Shown here in pieces: positions 44,048 to 52,324 of a DNA stretch of 64,000 nucleotides. Made by a program: the position numbers and the translations under genes. How positions within the stretch are numbered: position 1 is the first letter of the stretch; the number at the start of each line of letters is the position of its first letter. The stretch lies in assembly GCA_905200645.1 (NCBI GenBank), contig CAJKLD010000006.1, forward strand, positions 16,023 through 80,022, written 5' to 3'. The stretch is from an uncultured Phascolarctobacterium sp. (GTDB taxonomy: Bacteria > Bacillota > Negativicutes > Acidaminococcales > Acidaminococcaceae). The notes under the pieces are model-generated. The model had not been told where the DNA came from, made no database searches, and saw nothing but the letters and a program-made list of their open reading frames with translations.

Positions 44048-45148
44048 ATGGCTGATACCAGTGTTAGCTATAAATGCTTATGCTGCGGCGCTCCGTTAAG
44101 CTTTCTGCCCGGCGCAGAAAAAGTAACCTGCGAATACTGCGGCACCGAGCTGGAGATAAAAACCGTTGAAGAAATGTTTGCCAAAAAAGAAGCCGCCGCT
44201 CAGGCGCAGGCTGCCAAGGAGGCAAAATGGGATACTGCAGCGGCAGGCGACGAGTGGGCAAAAGAAGAAGCCGACATGATGAAGGCGTTTACCTGCTCCA
44301 GCTGCGGCGCGGAAATTGTCAGCGACGGCAATACCATGGCGACGGAATGCTGCTACTGCGGTATCCCGACCATGCTGCCCAGCCGTTTCGACGGTATGCT
44401 GAAGCCCGATTTTATTATTCCCTTTAAAAAGTCCAAGGACGAAGCAGTTGCCGCGCTGAAAAAATTCTATGAAGGCAAAAAGCTGCTGCCCGACGCTTTT
44501 ACCGCCAATAACCGCGTAGAAGCCATCCAGGGCATGTACGTTCCTTTTTGGCTGTTTGATGCGGACATTGACGCTTCCGGTCAATACAAGGCCACCCGCA
44601 GCACCGTAGTAACCACCGACGACGAGGTTATTACCACTACGGATTACTATAACTGCGAACGCTCCGGCTCCATGAAATTTGAGCGCATCCCCGTGGACGG
44701 CTCCGAAAAAATGGACGATACCTTTATGGAAAGCATCGAGCCCTTTGATTACAGCGAAATGGTTCCCTTCAGCACCGCTTATCTCACCGGCTATTTGGCA
44801 GACAAATACGACGTGGACGCCGAAGCGGCTGTGGGACGCGCCGACGAGCGCGTCAATACCAGCGCCAAAATGTGTCTTGCTGCTACCGTAGAAGGCTTTG
44901 ACAGCGTAGAGCCTGCCGAGGACTGCGCGGTAGTGAAAAACAACGGCGAGGTGCATTACGCCATGGCGCCTGTTTGGATTTTGACCACCCGTTATAAGGA
45001 CCAACCCTACACCTTTATGATGAACGGTCAAACAGGCAAGGTTGTAGGCAGTCTGCCCATTGATTACGACAAGCTGCGCAATTACGGCATAATGGCCTTT
45101 GCTATTACGGCAATCATTGCTTTTGCCATTCTTTACTTTGTATTATAA
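44048..45148 (+). CDS. YdjG-like zinc-ribbon membrane protein, copy 2
   Basis: 366 residues from ATG 44048 (AGAGGTG site). Same zinc ribbons and central region as copy 1, practically identical at DNA level up to about 44970, then scattered differences. The C-terminus is shorter: after the first membrane helix the sequence jumps to the final residues of copy 1 (FAILYFV), consistent with a 171-nt deletion between two FAILY-coding repeats. It therefore keeps only about one membrane helix. It is followed 13 nt later by TPM copy 2. Confidence 0.75.
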   Translation: MADTSVSYKCLCCGAPLSFLPGAEKVTCEYCGTELEIKTVEEMFAKKEAAAQAQAAKEAKWDTAAAGDEWAKEEADMMKAFTCSSCGAEIVSDGNTMATECCYCGIPTMLPSRFDGMLKPDFIIPFKKSKDEAVAALKKFYEGKKLLPDAFTANNRVEAIQGMYVPFWLFDADIDASGQYKATRSTVVTTDDEVITTTDYYNCERSGSMKFERIPVDGSEKMDDTFMESIEPFDYSEMVPFSTAYLTGYLADKYDVDAEAAVGRADERVNTSAKMCLAATVEGFDSVEPAEDCAVVKNNGEVHYAMAPVWILTTRYKDQPYTFMMNGQTGKVVGSLPIDYDKLRNYGIMAFAITAIIAFAILYFVL

Positions 45149-45161
45149 GGAGGCTGCCTAA

Positions 45162-45941
45162 ATGAAAAAGTTATTTTTAATCTTTACATTAGTGGCAGCA
45201 ATGCTGCTTAGCGCTGCCACGGCTTTGGCAGCAATCCCCAGCGTTATGGACGACGCCAAGCTACTCTCCCCCGCCGACCGCAGCAAGGTTGAGCAAACCT
45301 TAAAGCAATACGAACGCCAATACAACGTGCGTATGGGCGTAGTCACCGTCAAAAGCATCGGCAAGCAAAACCCCGGCGATTTTGCCAACGCGCTTATCGA
45401 CAAGGGTTATAACGACGGCGCCAACGGCGGCATGGTATTGCTGCAGGTAGTTGACCAACGTAAATGGTATATCAGCACCGATAAAAAGATGAAAGAGATT
45501 GTTGTAGGCAACGAAGGCGTTGAATACATGAGCAAGGCCTTTGTTCCCTATTTAAAGAAAAACGATTATGCAGGCGCTTATCTAACCTACGCCAATAAGG
45601 CAGGCGAGCTGTTGGCTTATCACCAAAAGAACGGCAAGGGCTGGAAGCCGGAAAAAGAATTTCCGTGGCTGGCATTGGTAGGCGCATTGGTTGCCGGCGC
45701 GGCAGGCGCTTATCTTTACCGCGGCAGCCTGGTAGCCTCCATGAGCAACGTGCGCCAGCAGGTAGAGGCCAACGCTTATCTCAATCAGGAAAGCTTTGAT
45801 TTGCTGGTAACGGAGGATACCTATATGTATACCAATGTTAGTGTTGTACCGCGCTCCAAGAGCAATGATTCCAGCGATGACGGCTCTGTGACCGAGAGCA
45901 GCAGTGATGATAATCACGGCGGCGGCGGTGGCGGCTATTAA
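45162..45941 (+). CDS. YdjH-like TPM-domain protein, copy 2
   Basis: 259 residues, same layout as copy 1: signal peptide, TPM domain, membrane helix near 165, tail ending in a Gly run. The first about 140 residues differ at only a few bases from copy 1; beyond that (from ALLYA-like AGAYLTYANK on) about a quarter of residues differ. This copy is followed by a membrane protein and a lipoprotein, so the stress module here reaches further than copy 1. Confidence 0.78.
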   Translation: MKKLFLIFTLVAAMLLSAATALAAIPSVMDDAKLLSPADRSKVEQTLKQYERQYNVRMGVVTVKSIGKQNPGDFANALIDKGYNDGANGGMVLLQVVDQRKWYISTDKKMKEIVVGNEGVEYMSKAFVPYLKKNDYAGAYLTYANKAGELLAYHQKNGKGWKPEKEFPWLALVGALVAGAAGAYLYRGSLVASMSNVRQQVEANAYLNQESFDLLVTEDTYMYTNVSVVPRSKSNDSSDDGSVTESSSDDNHGGGGGGY

Positions 45942-45970
45942 ACGGTAAGACGCCGGAGAAAGGAGGATTT

Positions 45971-46369
45971 ATGCGCAAGGCAAACATAAACAGTGGTTTT
46001 ATCCTGTGTTTTTTGGCAAATTTATTACTAAACTGCGAATGGGGCCTGATAGCCCTGCTGCTTTGGTCCATCAGCTATTGGTTTGGCTTTAGCTGGTACC
46101 CGGCGGCGGCGGTAGCCGTTTTATGGGTATTGGTGTCCTTAGGTATAACCTCTGTTTTGGCATGGAGCAGCGGCGCAGACAGCTATCCAACCAATCAGGA
46201 TTTGCCTAACGTAAATCCCTATTCTCCCGGTAAAACCATTTATGACGACGAAGTAGTGCAAGAATTTTTACAGATAAGCAAGCAGGAGCAGGAAGAACTT
46301 AACCAAAGCCTGCATAACGCTCCCGACAAGGTTCCCTTTAAACGTAAAAATAAATATTATAACGAATAG
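45971..46369 (+). CDS. Small membrane protein of unknown function
   Basis: 132 residues. Two hydrophobic segments (about 10-38 and 45-65), then a polar cytoplasmic tail with YPTNQDLPNVNPYSPGK and a basic end. Family not recognised. It lies 29 nt after TPM copy 2 with an AAAGGAGG site and 12 nt before the lipoprotein gene, so it is likely part of the same operon. Confidence 0.65.
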   Translation: MRKANINSGFILCFLANLLLNCEWGLIALLLWSISYWFGFSWYPAAAVAVLWVLVSLGITSVLAWSSGADSYPTNQDLPNVNPYSPGKTIYDDEVVQEFLQISKQEQEELNQSLHNAPDKVPFKRKNKYYNE

Positions 46370-46381
46370 GAGATGTTAGTT

Positions 46382-47425
46382 ATGTTGAAAAAATTAGGCT
46401 ACGGCATTATTATCGGTTTAATGGCATGCAGCGTTGTGGCAGGCTGCTGCGGCGGTAACAAGGGCGGCTCCAGCGGCGGCGCTGCCACTACTACCACCTC
46501 CTCTGCCAGCAAGGCTGACGCAGAGTTGAAATTTGGCAGCTATACCGCCAAAATGTACAAAGTGGAAAACAGCGCCCAGCTTTTCCTGGCTAACAGAAAT
46601 AACCGTCCCAAACGCGTAAGCATCAACGGCAAAAACATGTATGCTATGACCGACCAAAAATATTTGGCTAAGCTGGTCATTGACGCCAACAAAAAGAGCA
46701 TCACCATGGATAATCCGGCTTTGGTAAGCGGTTTGTGGGACAACGCGCAAATTTCCGCTAACGGCTACGGCGTTTACTTTAGCAAGAGCACCCGTCCGTA
46801 CTTTTTGTCCAACACCGGCAATAAAGAGATTATGGTTGACGGTCAATCCGGTCACATTGAAGCCTTGGACGACCGTAACGGCTATCGTTACATAAATCAA
46901 AATGAAGTGCGTAAGGTTGAGCTTAAATCTTCCGGCGTGGTAGCTAAAACCTTAGATGTTGTACGTCCCGATTACACCGTGCGTCGCGGCGGCAAGGATA
47001 CCATTGGCGCCAACGTAGTAATTTTGAGCGACAGAGACGGCTTCTACGCTTTCGGCAACGGCTTGAGCAACGGCCGCACCATAGGCCGCGGCGTTTACTA
47101 TGACAAGAACAACAGGCTGACCGCCGTTTACGGCGCAGACTATAAAAAGGATGCTCCTGCACAGGATAAGGGCTATATTACCCAATCCGGCGATGCGGTT
47201 GTAACCGACAGATATGCTTTAATCTGCGACAAGGCTAAGGCTATGGTAAATTTGTATGACAAAAAGACCGGTCGTTGCCACGGCGCATTGAGCTTTACCG
47301 AGGTTGGCGGCCCCAACACCAAATACATCAGCATGGCTAAAATTGAGCGCAACAAGGTGCTGGTAGTTGCCGGTAACGCCAACGACAAAGATAAGCTGGA
47401 CAAGCTGTGGATTATGGAGCTGTAA
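46382..47425 (+). CDS. Lipoprotein, possibly beta-propeller-like
   Basis: 347 residues from ATG 46382 (AGGAG 9 nt upstream; an ATG 9 nt earlier sits on that site). Strong lipobox VVAGC, then a Gly/Ser/Thr linker and a repeat-rich beta region with short strands and Asn/Asp/Gly turns, resembling a propeller. No enzyme motif is seen. It ends the YdjI/YdjG/YdjH copy 2 operon. Function unknown. Confidence 0.68.
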   Translation: MLKKLGYGIIIGLMACSVVAGCCGGNKGGSSGGAATTTTSSASKADAELKFGSYTAKMYKVENSAQLFLANRNNRPKRVSINGKNMYAMTDQKYLAKLVIDANKKSITMDNPALVSGLWDNAQISANGYGVYFSKSTRPYFLSNTGNKEIMVDGQSGHIEALDDRNGYRYINQNEVRKVELKSSGVVAKTLDVVRPDYTVRRGGKDTIGANVVILSDRDGFYAFGNGLSNGRTIGRGVYYDKNNRLTAVYGADYKKDAPAQDKGYITQSGDAVVTDRYALICDKAKAMVNLYDKKTGRCHGALSFTEVGGPNTKYISMAKIERNKVLVVAGNANDKDKLDKLWIMEL

Positions 47426-47517
47426 GCGCAGCTTGGGAAATAGCTTGAGGATAAATTTTAAGGCAAAATAACAAGCTTGCGCTTAGTTAATTTTTTCATC
47501 ATAAGCACGACTTAAAC

Positions 47518-47564
47518 AAAAAGCTTCGGCTGGCGTAAAATTTACGTTCAGCCGAAGCTTTTTG
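47518..47564. terminator. AAGCTTCGGC-type bidirectional terminator, copy 3
   Basis: AAAGCTTCGGCT pairs with AGCCGAAGCTTT around GGCGTAAAATTTACGTTC; almost identical to copy 4 along its length. Confidence 0.9.
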
Positions 47565-47644
47565 TGCGGTTTGCTATATTCGTGAGGAAAAATGTAATTT
47601 ACAACATTTATTCGTTTGAAAAAATGTAATTTTTGACATTTTTC

Positions 47645-47673
47645 TTGACGAATACTGCTTGCTGGCATAAAAT
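47645..47673 (+). promoter_or_regulatory. Promoter of the DUF4143 ATPase gene
   Basis: TTGACG (47645-47650), 17 nt, TAAAAT (47668-47673). Just upstream are two direct AAAAATGTAATTT repeats near 47587 and 47619 that could be operator sites. Confidence 0.6.
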
Positions 47674-47725
47674 AAAAGCAGACCAAGTAATTTTTAACTA
47701 CGGTTATGTGTTAAGGAGAACTATT

Positions 47726-49003
47726 ATGCGGCGTAAAATTATGACTAAGCTGGCAGAGTGGCGCACCAACAAGGTCAATCGCCTGCCATTACTTTTATAC
47801 GGAGCCAGACAGGTAGGCAAAACCTATATCCTGCAGGAATTTGGCAAACAATATTTTCAAAATACTGTTTATGTAAATTTTGAAGAGGATAGAATTTTAG
47901 CAGGCTATTTAGAAATGCGGCTTCAGCCTGCCTTTATTATCAAAACAATCGAAGAACTTTATAATGTTAAAATAGAGCCTGAAAATACCTTATTGATTTT
48001 TGACGAAATTCAAAGCTGCGAAAGAGCCTTGACATCTCTAAAGTATTTTGCCGAGCAGGCGCCCCAATACTGCGTGGTAGCGGCAGGCAGCCTTTTAGGC
48101 GTAGCCATTAACAGAGCCAACTATTCTTTTCCGGTAGGCAAGGTGCAAATCATGCGCCTTTACCCATTGGATATGGAAGAATATCTTTGGGCGCAAGATA
48201 AAACTAAGCTGACGCAGCTCATAAAAATTTGCTATGACAATAATCAACCCCTGCCGGAACTTTTACATCAGGAGGCTATGCAGCTTTACCAGGACTATTT
48301 GCTGACCGGCGGTATGCCTGCCGTGGTACAGGCGCAGCTTGCGGGAGCAAATGCCGTGGAGCTAAAAGGCTTTATCTATAATTCCTATGTTGCCGATATG
48401 GCCAAATATGCGGATGCAGGCGAAAGCGTTAAAATTGCCGAAGCCTATGATTCGTTACCGGCACAATTAGGCAAAGAAAATAAAAAGTTTCAATATAAGC
48501 TTATTCGTACTGGAGCGCGTTCTTCCCTTTACGGAAATTCTATAGATTGGCTGATTCAGGCAGGCGTTGTCCTAAAATGTACTAAATGCGAACAGGGCTG
48601 GCTGCCTTTAGCGGCCTATGAGGATTTAAGCAGCTTTAAGCTCTATTTCAGCGATACGGGAATTTTTTCTTATCGTTTAAAGCTTCAACGTCAAAGCCTG
48701 CAATATGCCCAACAATTCTTAGGAGCATTAACAGAAAATTATGTAGCGATTCAATTACAGGCTAACGGGCATGAGCTGCATTATTGGGAAAGTCAAGCCA
48801 CAGCAGAGGTAGACTTTTTGATTACCAAGGCTGAACAAATAATACCTATTGAATGTAAAGCCAATATACATGTTAAATCCAAAAGTCTGCTTTCTTTTAC
48901 TAAGCGATACGATATTCAACAAAGCATACGCCTTTCAGGTAGAAATTTTGGTTTGGAAAGCGCTATCAAATCAGTCCCCTTATATGCTGCCTGGTGTATT
49001 TAA
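47726..49003 (+). CDS. AAA_14/DUF4143 ATPase
   Basis: 425 residues from ATG 47726 (AAGGAG site). The P-loop GARQVGKT is near residue 31 and the Walker B region LLIFDEIQS near 95. The C-terminal part is the DUF4143 domain, with SQATAEVDFLI and IPIECKAN, which resembles a PD-(D/E)XK nuclease fold. This is a common, poorly characterised family in gut bacteria, often mobile or strain-specific. It stands alone between two AAGCTTCGGC terminators. Biological role unknown. Confidence 0.88.
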   Translation: MRRKIMTKLAEWRTNKVNRLPLLLYGARQVGKTYILQEFGKQYFQNTVYVNFEEDRILAGYLEMRLQPAFIIKTIEELYNVKIEPENTLLIFDEIQSCERALTSLKYFAEQAPQYCVVAAGSLLGVAINRANYSFPVGKVQIMRLYPLDMEEYLWAQDKTKLTQLIKICYDNNQPLPELLHQEAMQLYQDYLLTGGMPAVVQAQLAGANAVELKGFIYNSYVADMAKYADAGESVKIAEAYDSLPAQLGKENKKFQYKLIRTGARSSLYGNSIDWLIQAGVVLKCTKCEQGWLPLAAYEDLSSFKLYFSDTGIFSYRLKLQRQSLQYAQQFLGALTENYVAIQLQANGHELHYWESQATAEVDFLITKAEQIIPIECKANIHVKSKSLLSFTKRYDIQQSIRLSGRNFGLESAIKSVPLYAAWCI

Positions 49004-49006
49004 CTT

Positions 49007-49053
49007 AAAAGCTTCGGCTGGCGTAAAATTTACGTTCAGCCGAAGCTTTTTTT
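49007..49053. terminator. AAGCTTCGGC-type bidirectional terminator, copy 4
   Basis: AAAAGCTTCGGCT pairs with AGCCGAAGCTTTT, ending in seven T, between convergent genes. Confidence 0.9.
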
Positions 49054-49057
49054 GCTT

Positions 49058-49903
49058 CTAAAGTTTATACAGCGGCCTGTCAAAAAGCTCAAAGCCGCTA
49101 TGGCCATTGATGTCTAAATAATTGGTAGGTTCGCTGAAAAGATAGCGTTCATAGAAGCGCGCCACCCGCTTATCCGGCAGCAGCAAATCCACTATCGTCA
49201 TATCATCCGCCCTACCGCGAAAACGGGTCAGCCTGGTACCCTTGGGCAGAAGCTCCTTAACCGGTACGGCGGCTTCGGCGTCGGCAAACACCTCCACCTC
49301 AATATCCTGCAGCAGAGTAACCGGCTGCTGCCTAAATTCCTCTGCCACATAATGGTACCGCATATTGGTATCATTAGGCTCCGGCTTGCCCTGCCTGCCC
49401 ACATGGTAGTATTCCCAGGCGTAGCAGTTGCCTATGTTATACATGCGGGTAGCCATCAGCATACTTTTGGGATTAGTTGGTTCACCATAAAATTTTACGC
49501 TGCCATTATCCACGTTCATAAACTGCCTGCCGTTATAGCTTACGCCGTTTAAATCCAAATAAGCAATGGCGCTGGTCTTTTTATCCCACAGATAAATATA
49601 ATCCTTGCCGTCCACATAAATTAAATAAGGCGTTCTGCCGGTTACGTTCATATTGGAGCGTTTTTCGTTGATTTTATTCCAAACGACGGTATATTGGTCG
49701 CTGCTAAACATATTGGTTTTAATCTCTGCCACAAACTCCTGCCCCTGCCGCCTAATTAAATAGGTTTTATCCATTTCGATAGGCAGAATAAAATTGGGAG
49801 GCATGGCTCCGTAATCAATCACGGCCTCCGGGTTACTGCCAAAGCAACCACCGCAGCCAAAAATACCGGCTGTTAAAAGTGTTAGTAAAAATAACTTACG
49901 CAT
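49058..49903 (-). CDS. Lipoprotein of unknown function
   Basis: 281 residues. Signal peptide with lipobox IFGC, followed by a second Cys pair (GGC). The mature part is rich in Tyr, Asn and aromatic residues; no domain recognised. The C-terminal third (EVEVFADAEAAVPVKELL, KGTRLTRFRG) could be an SH3-like beta barrel. It is expressed from box C, GGGTGGGG-N20-TATAAT, with a leader of about 40 nt, and ends at terminator copy 4. AGGAGG site. Confidence 0.7.
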   Translation of the reverse strand: MRKLFLLTLLTAGIFGCGGCFGSNPEAVIDYGAMPPNFILPIEMDKTYLIRRQGQEFVAEIKTNMFSSDQYTVVWNKINEKRSNMNVTGRTPYLIYVDGKDYIYLWDKKTSAIAYLDLNGVSYNGRQFMNVDNGSVKFYGEPTNPKSMLMATRMYNIGNCYAWEYYHVGRQGKPEPNDTNMRYHYVAEEFRQQPVTLLQDIEVEVFADAEAAVPVKELLPKGTRLTRFRGRADDMTIVDLLLPDKRVARFYERYLFSEPTNYLDINGHSGFELFDRPLYKL

Positions 49904-49949
49904 TTTGCACCTCCTATGTTATGGCACAGCCACTCCGGTTTACAGATTT

Positions 49950-50031
49950 ATTATAGCTCAAAAAAGGATGCAAGTCCCCACCCCAAAATAAACGCCGGGG
50001 TGGGGCTTTTCTTTTTCTTTTGCTTTAAAAT
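49950..50031. promoter_or_regulatory. G-rich inverted box C with two divergent N20-spaced promoters
   Basis: CCCCACCC (49976-49983) and GGGTGGGG (49998-50005), 22 bp start to start. Minus strand: box, 20 nt, TATAAT (49955-49950) for the lipoprotein gene. Plus strand: box, 20 nt, TAAAAT (50026-50031) for the exported-protein gene. Neither has a -35 hexamer. This is the clearest case, since both directions keep the same spacing. Confidence 0.75.
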
Positions 50032-50100
50032 GAAAATAGAAGGACCGGTTAAGTCTCAAAGCAGAAAACTTTATTGACAAACAGCAAAGGAGGAAAGATA

Positions 50101-50904
50101 ATGCATTTAAAAAACTTAGCGCTGGGGCTGGCGGCGGTGTCAATGCTCAGCGCTCCATTAAGCACGGAGGCCAAAATCTTTCAGGATGAATTTAGCTTCG
50201 GCCCCGTAAGTATTGACGAATCCGTAGGACAAACTGCCGAATATTTATTGTTAGATACGCATTTTCTGGTAAAATGGGCGCTGATGGATAAATGCGTGCA
50301 AAATTGCGTTAAGCCTTATTTTGACAACCGCCCCTTTACTCTCAGCAGTGAAGAATACGACGCCATAGCCTTTGGTGCCATGCATCTGGAAAACGTTAAG
50401 GAAACCGTTACCGCCACGGATGTCAGCGTGAGCGCTCAAGGCAGCGTTTCTAACACCCGGATTTTGGAAAGGGTTTACCAGAACAAAAAATTTATGCAGG
50501 CGTATGTAGATATTATGCAGCAATATACGGCGTTGAACAGCATTATCGAAGATGACATAGCCGAATATTACAGAACGGGAAACAACAACCCCACGCTGGC
50601 CCGCAAAACGCTGTACGGCAAACGCCTGCCCCTTTATCGCACGCTGCAGCGCATGGAAGAATTTTGGACGCCGGGTATGAAGCTTGCGCTTGCCGGTTAC
50701 GATGCTGATTTTTACAGCGAGCCGTCCTTTAACAGCCAGGTTATTGATGTGCTATACGCTCCCGAAATACTGGCTCCCCTTAACACCGTCTTTGACGAAA
50801 ACAGGCTCTGTTGGAGTCAGGCCATCAACGCCAAAGGTCAGGTTGGTTATGTGAGCCATCATTCTAAGCGTAGCAGCTTAGCTCAAACTTTAATAAAGGA
50901 TTAA
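50101..50904 (+). CDS. Exported protein of unknown function
   Basis: 267 residues from ATG 50101 (GGAGG site; the TTG-initiated frame at 50074 is rejected). Signal peptide to about STEAK. The mature part has a helical region (about 60-210) and a C-terminal stretch DFYSEPSFNSQVIDVLY...QVGYVSHH that looks like a bacterial SH3 domain, which often binds cell wall. Driven by box C. Followed after 10 nt by a DUF6935-like gene. Confidence 0.68.
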   Translation: MHLKNLALGLAAVSMLSAPLSTEAKIFQDEFSFGPVSIDESVGQTAEYLLLDTHFLVKWALMDKCVQNCVKPYFDNRPFTLSSEEYDAIAFGAMHLENVKETVTATDVSVSAQGSVSNTRILERVYQNKKFMQAYVDIMQQYTALNSIIEDDIAEYYRTGNNNPTLARKTLYGKRLPLYRTLQRMEEFWTPGMKLALAGYDADFYSEPSFNSQVIDVLYAPEILAPLNTVFDENRLCWSQAINAKGQVGYVSHHSKRSSLAQTLIKD

Positions 50905-50914
50905 GGTAAAAAAC

Positions 50915-51400
50915 ATGGATGCTAAAACAGTAGTATTACCAAGCCTGCCTCAAACTGCGGCAGAAGTAGCGGTAGGAACCGACGCGCACAAGGTAGCGGC
51001 ATTAGCCGTAGCCGCTTTGGCGCGTTATGAGCAAAGTCCGGAGGACGCCCATGCCATGCTGAATGCGCTCTTGGGACCAAGACCGTTAAACGGTATTGAC
51101 AAGCAGTTTATTAAGGATCGTTTTCGCGGCAAAATGTATTTAATGCGCTCTTATTTTCAAGGCGCAACCCCCAATAATAATTACACGCCCAACAAGCCCT
51201 ACGCTGTGGAGGTGCAGACCAATCCTTATACCTATGATGTAGAAGGCTACGCTCGTTTTCTCATTCCCAGCGGCGGCGCCGATACTCCGCGTCCGCTTAC
51301 TCTGAGGAAAAAGGCTTCTACCGGCGAATGGTTTTTGTGGGATTATAAGGCGCTTTTAACCGGTATCCGCGTTCCCGTTGCCGACGACCCCTGGGCATAA
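50915..51400 (+). CDS. DUF6935-like protein without signal peptide
   Basis: 161 residues. The whole protein matches the C-terminal domain of the exported protein at 53999-54661: LPSLPQTA, LNALLGPRPLNGIDKQFIK, GATPNNNYTP, SGGADTPRPLTLR, STGEWFLWDYKALL and a terminal DDPWA. I associate this pattern with the DUF6935 family (from memory, not checked). No signal peptide, so it is cytoplasmic, unlike its paralog. It is translated behind the exported protein gene. Function unknown. Confidence 0.72.
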   Translation: MDAKTVVLPSLPQTAAEVAVGTDAHKVAALAVAALARYEQSPEDAHAMLNALLGPRPLNGIDKQFIKDRFRGKMYLMRSYFQGATPNNNYTPNKPYAVEVQTNPYTYDVEGYARFLIPSGGADTPRPLTLRKKASTGEWFLWDYKALLTGIRVPVADDPWA

Positions 51401-51422
51401 GGCAAAGCTTAATAGACTAAAC

Positions 51423-51468
51423 AAAAAAGCTTCGGCTGGCGTAAACGCTACGTACAGCCGAAGCTTTT
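51423..51468. terminator. AAGCTTCGGC-type bidirectional terminator, copy 5
   Basis: AAAAGCTTCGGCT pairs with AGCCGAAGCTTTT around GGCGTAAACGCTACGTAC, between convergent genes. Confidence 0.88.
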
Positions 51469-51520
51469 GCTTGTTGTTGAAAAAATTTTCTAAGCAGCTA
51501 CAGTATCAAATCAACGGCTC

Positions 51521-52234
51521 TCAGCCCACGGGCTCGTCGCTGTAAAGATGCTGCCAGCCGGGCTCGCCGCCGTTCTTATAAATATTATGTACGCCGTCGT
51601 CAACAATCAAACATTGTACAATGTCACCTTTTTTAGAGAAAGCGGTAACGGCATAGCCGCCCTTAAAGCTGCGGTCAAAAAGCGGCAGCAGTTCTGCATT
51701 GATGAACGCAGCCGTTCTACCGTTCAGCCGCACAAGCTGGTAGGTATAATTATATTTAGAAGCATTCAGCAGACCGCTTTCAGGAATACCTTCCAAATAG
51801 GTAATAACATTGGCTTTGTCCGTATCATAAAAGTTGCGGGTCAATTCATAGCTACCTGCGCGCACCACCCTATTGGTATCGCCCTCACGCAGAGCAATTT
51901 CGCCGTTGTCGCTTACGGCATACTCGTTGACAACCGTTATGTCCGCTCCATTCTGGCGAAACACAATAATACGCTTAGTGGCAACGGCGTTTTCACCCTT
52001 GCCGAAGCCAACGCTCAAAGGATAAAAATTAACGTCCCGCGCATCGTCATTATCTGCCAGATAATCGTACAGAGCAATATCCCAGGCATCCATTTTATCG
52101 TCCTCAAAAACGGTATAACCCTTTGCTTTGCACGCCTTGTATACACCGGCGTCATAAGTGTTGGCTGCCTGCGCCAAGGCTGCAAAGCAAAGCATAGTGC
52201 AGCTAACTAATACTAACACAATTTTTTTCAACAT
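51521..52234 (-). CDS. Exported protein of unknown function
   Basis: 237 residues. Signal peptide (LVLVSCTMLCFAALAQAA). The mature part has no recognised domain; it is acidic with mixed strand and helix predicted from the pattern. It lies 90 nt downstream of the YdjG-like gene at 52325-53980 and is probably the last gene of the box D operon. Confidence 0.65.
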   Translation of the reverse strand: MLKKIVLVLVSCTMLCFAALAQAANTYDAGVYKACKAKGYTVFEDDKMDAWDIALYDYLADNDDARDVNFYPLSVGFGKGENAVATKRIIVFRQNGADITVVNEYAVSDNGEIALREGDTNRVVRAGSYELTRNFYDTDKANVITYLEGIPESGLLNASKYNYTYQLVRLNGRTAAFINAELLPLFDRSFKGGYAVTAFSKKGDIVQCLIVDDGVHNIYKNGGEPGWQHLYSDEPVG

Positions 52235-52324
52235 TTTATTTCCCTCTTTTTACTAAATTTTTTATCCTACCGCGTTTATCTGCCAAAACAGACCTGTACC
52301 GCCTGCTTGACCACCGCGATACCT

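Noticed and set aside
50074..50079. TTGACA as a -35 element
   Set aside because: It lies 27 nt before the ATG, with the ribosome site immediately after and no room for a -10 hexamer and leader.
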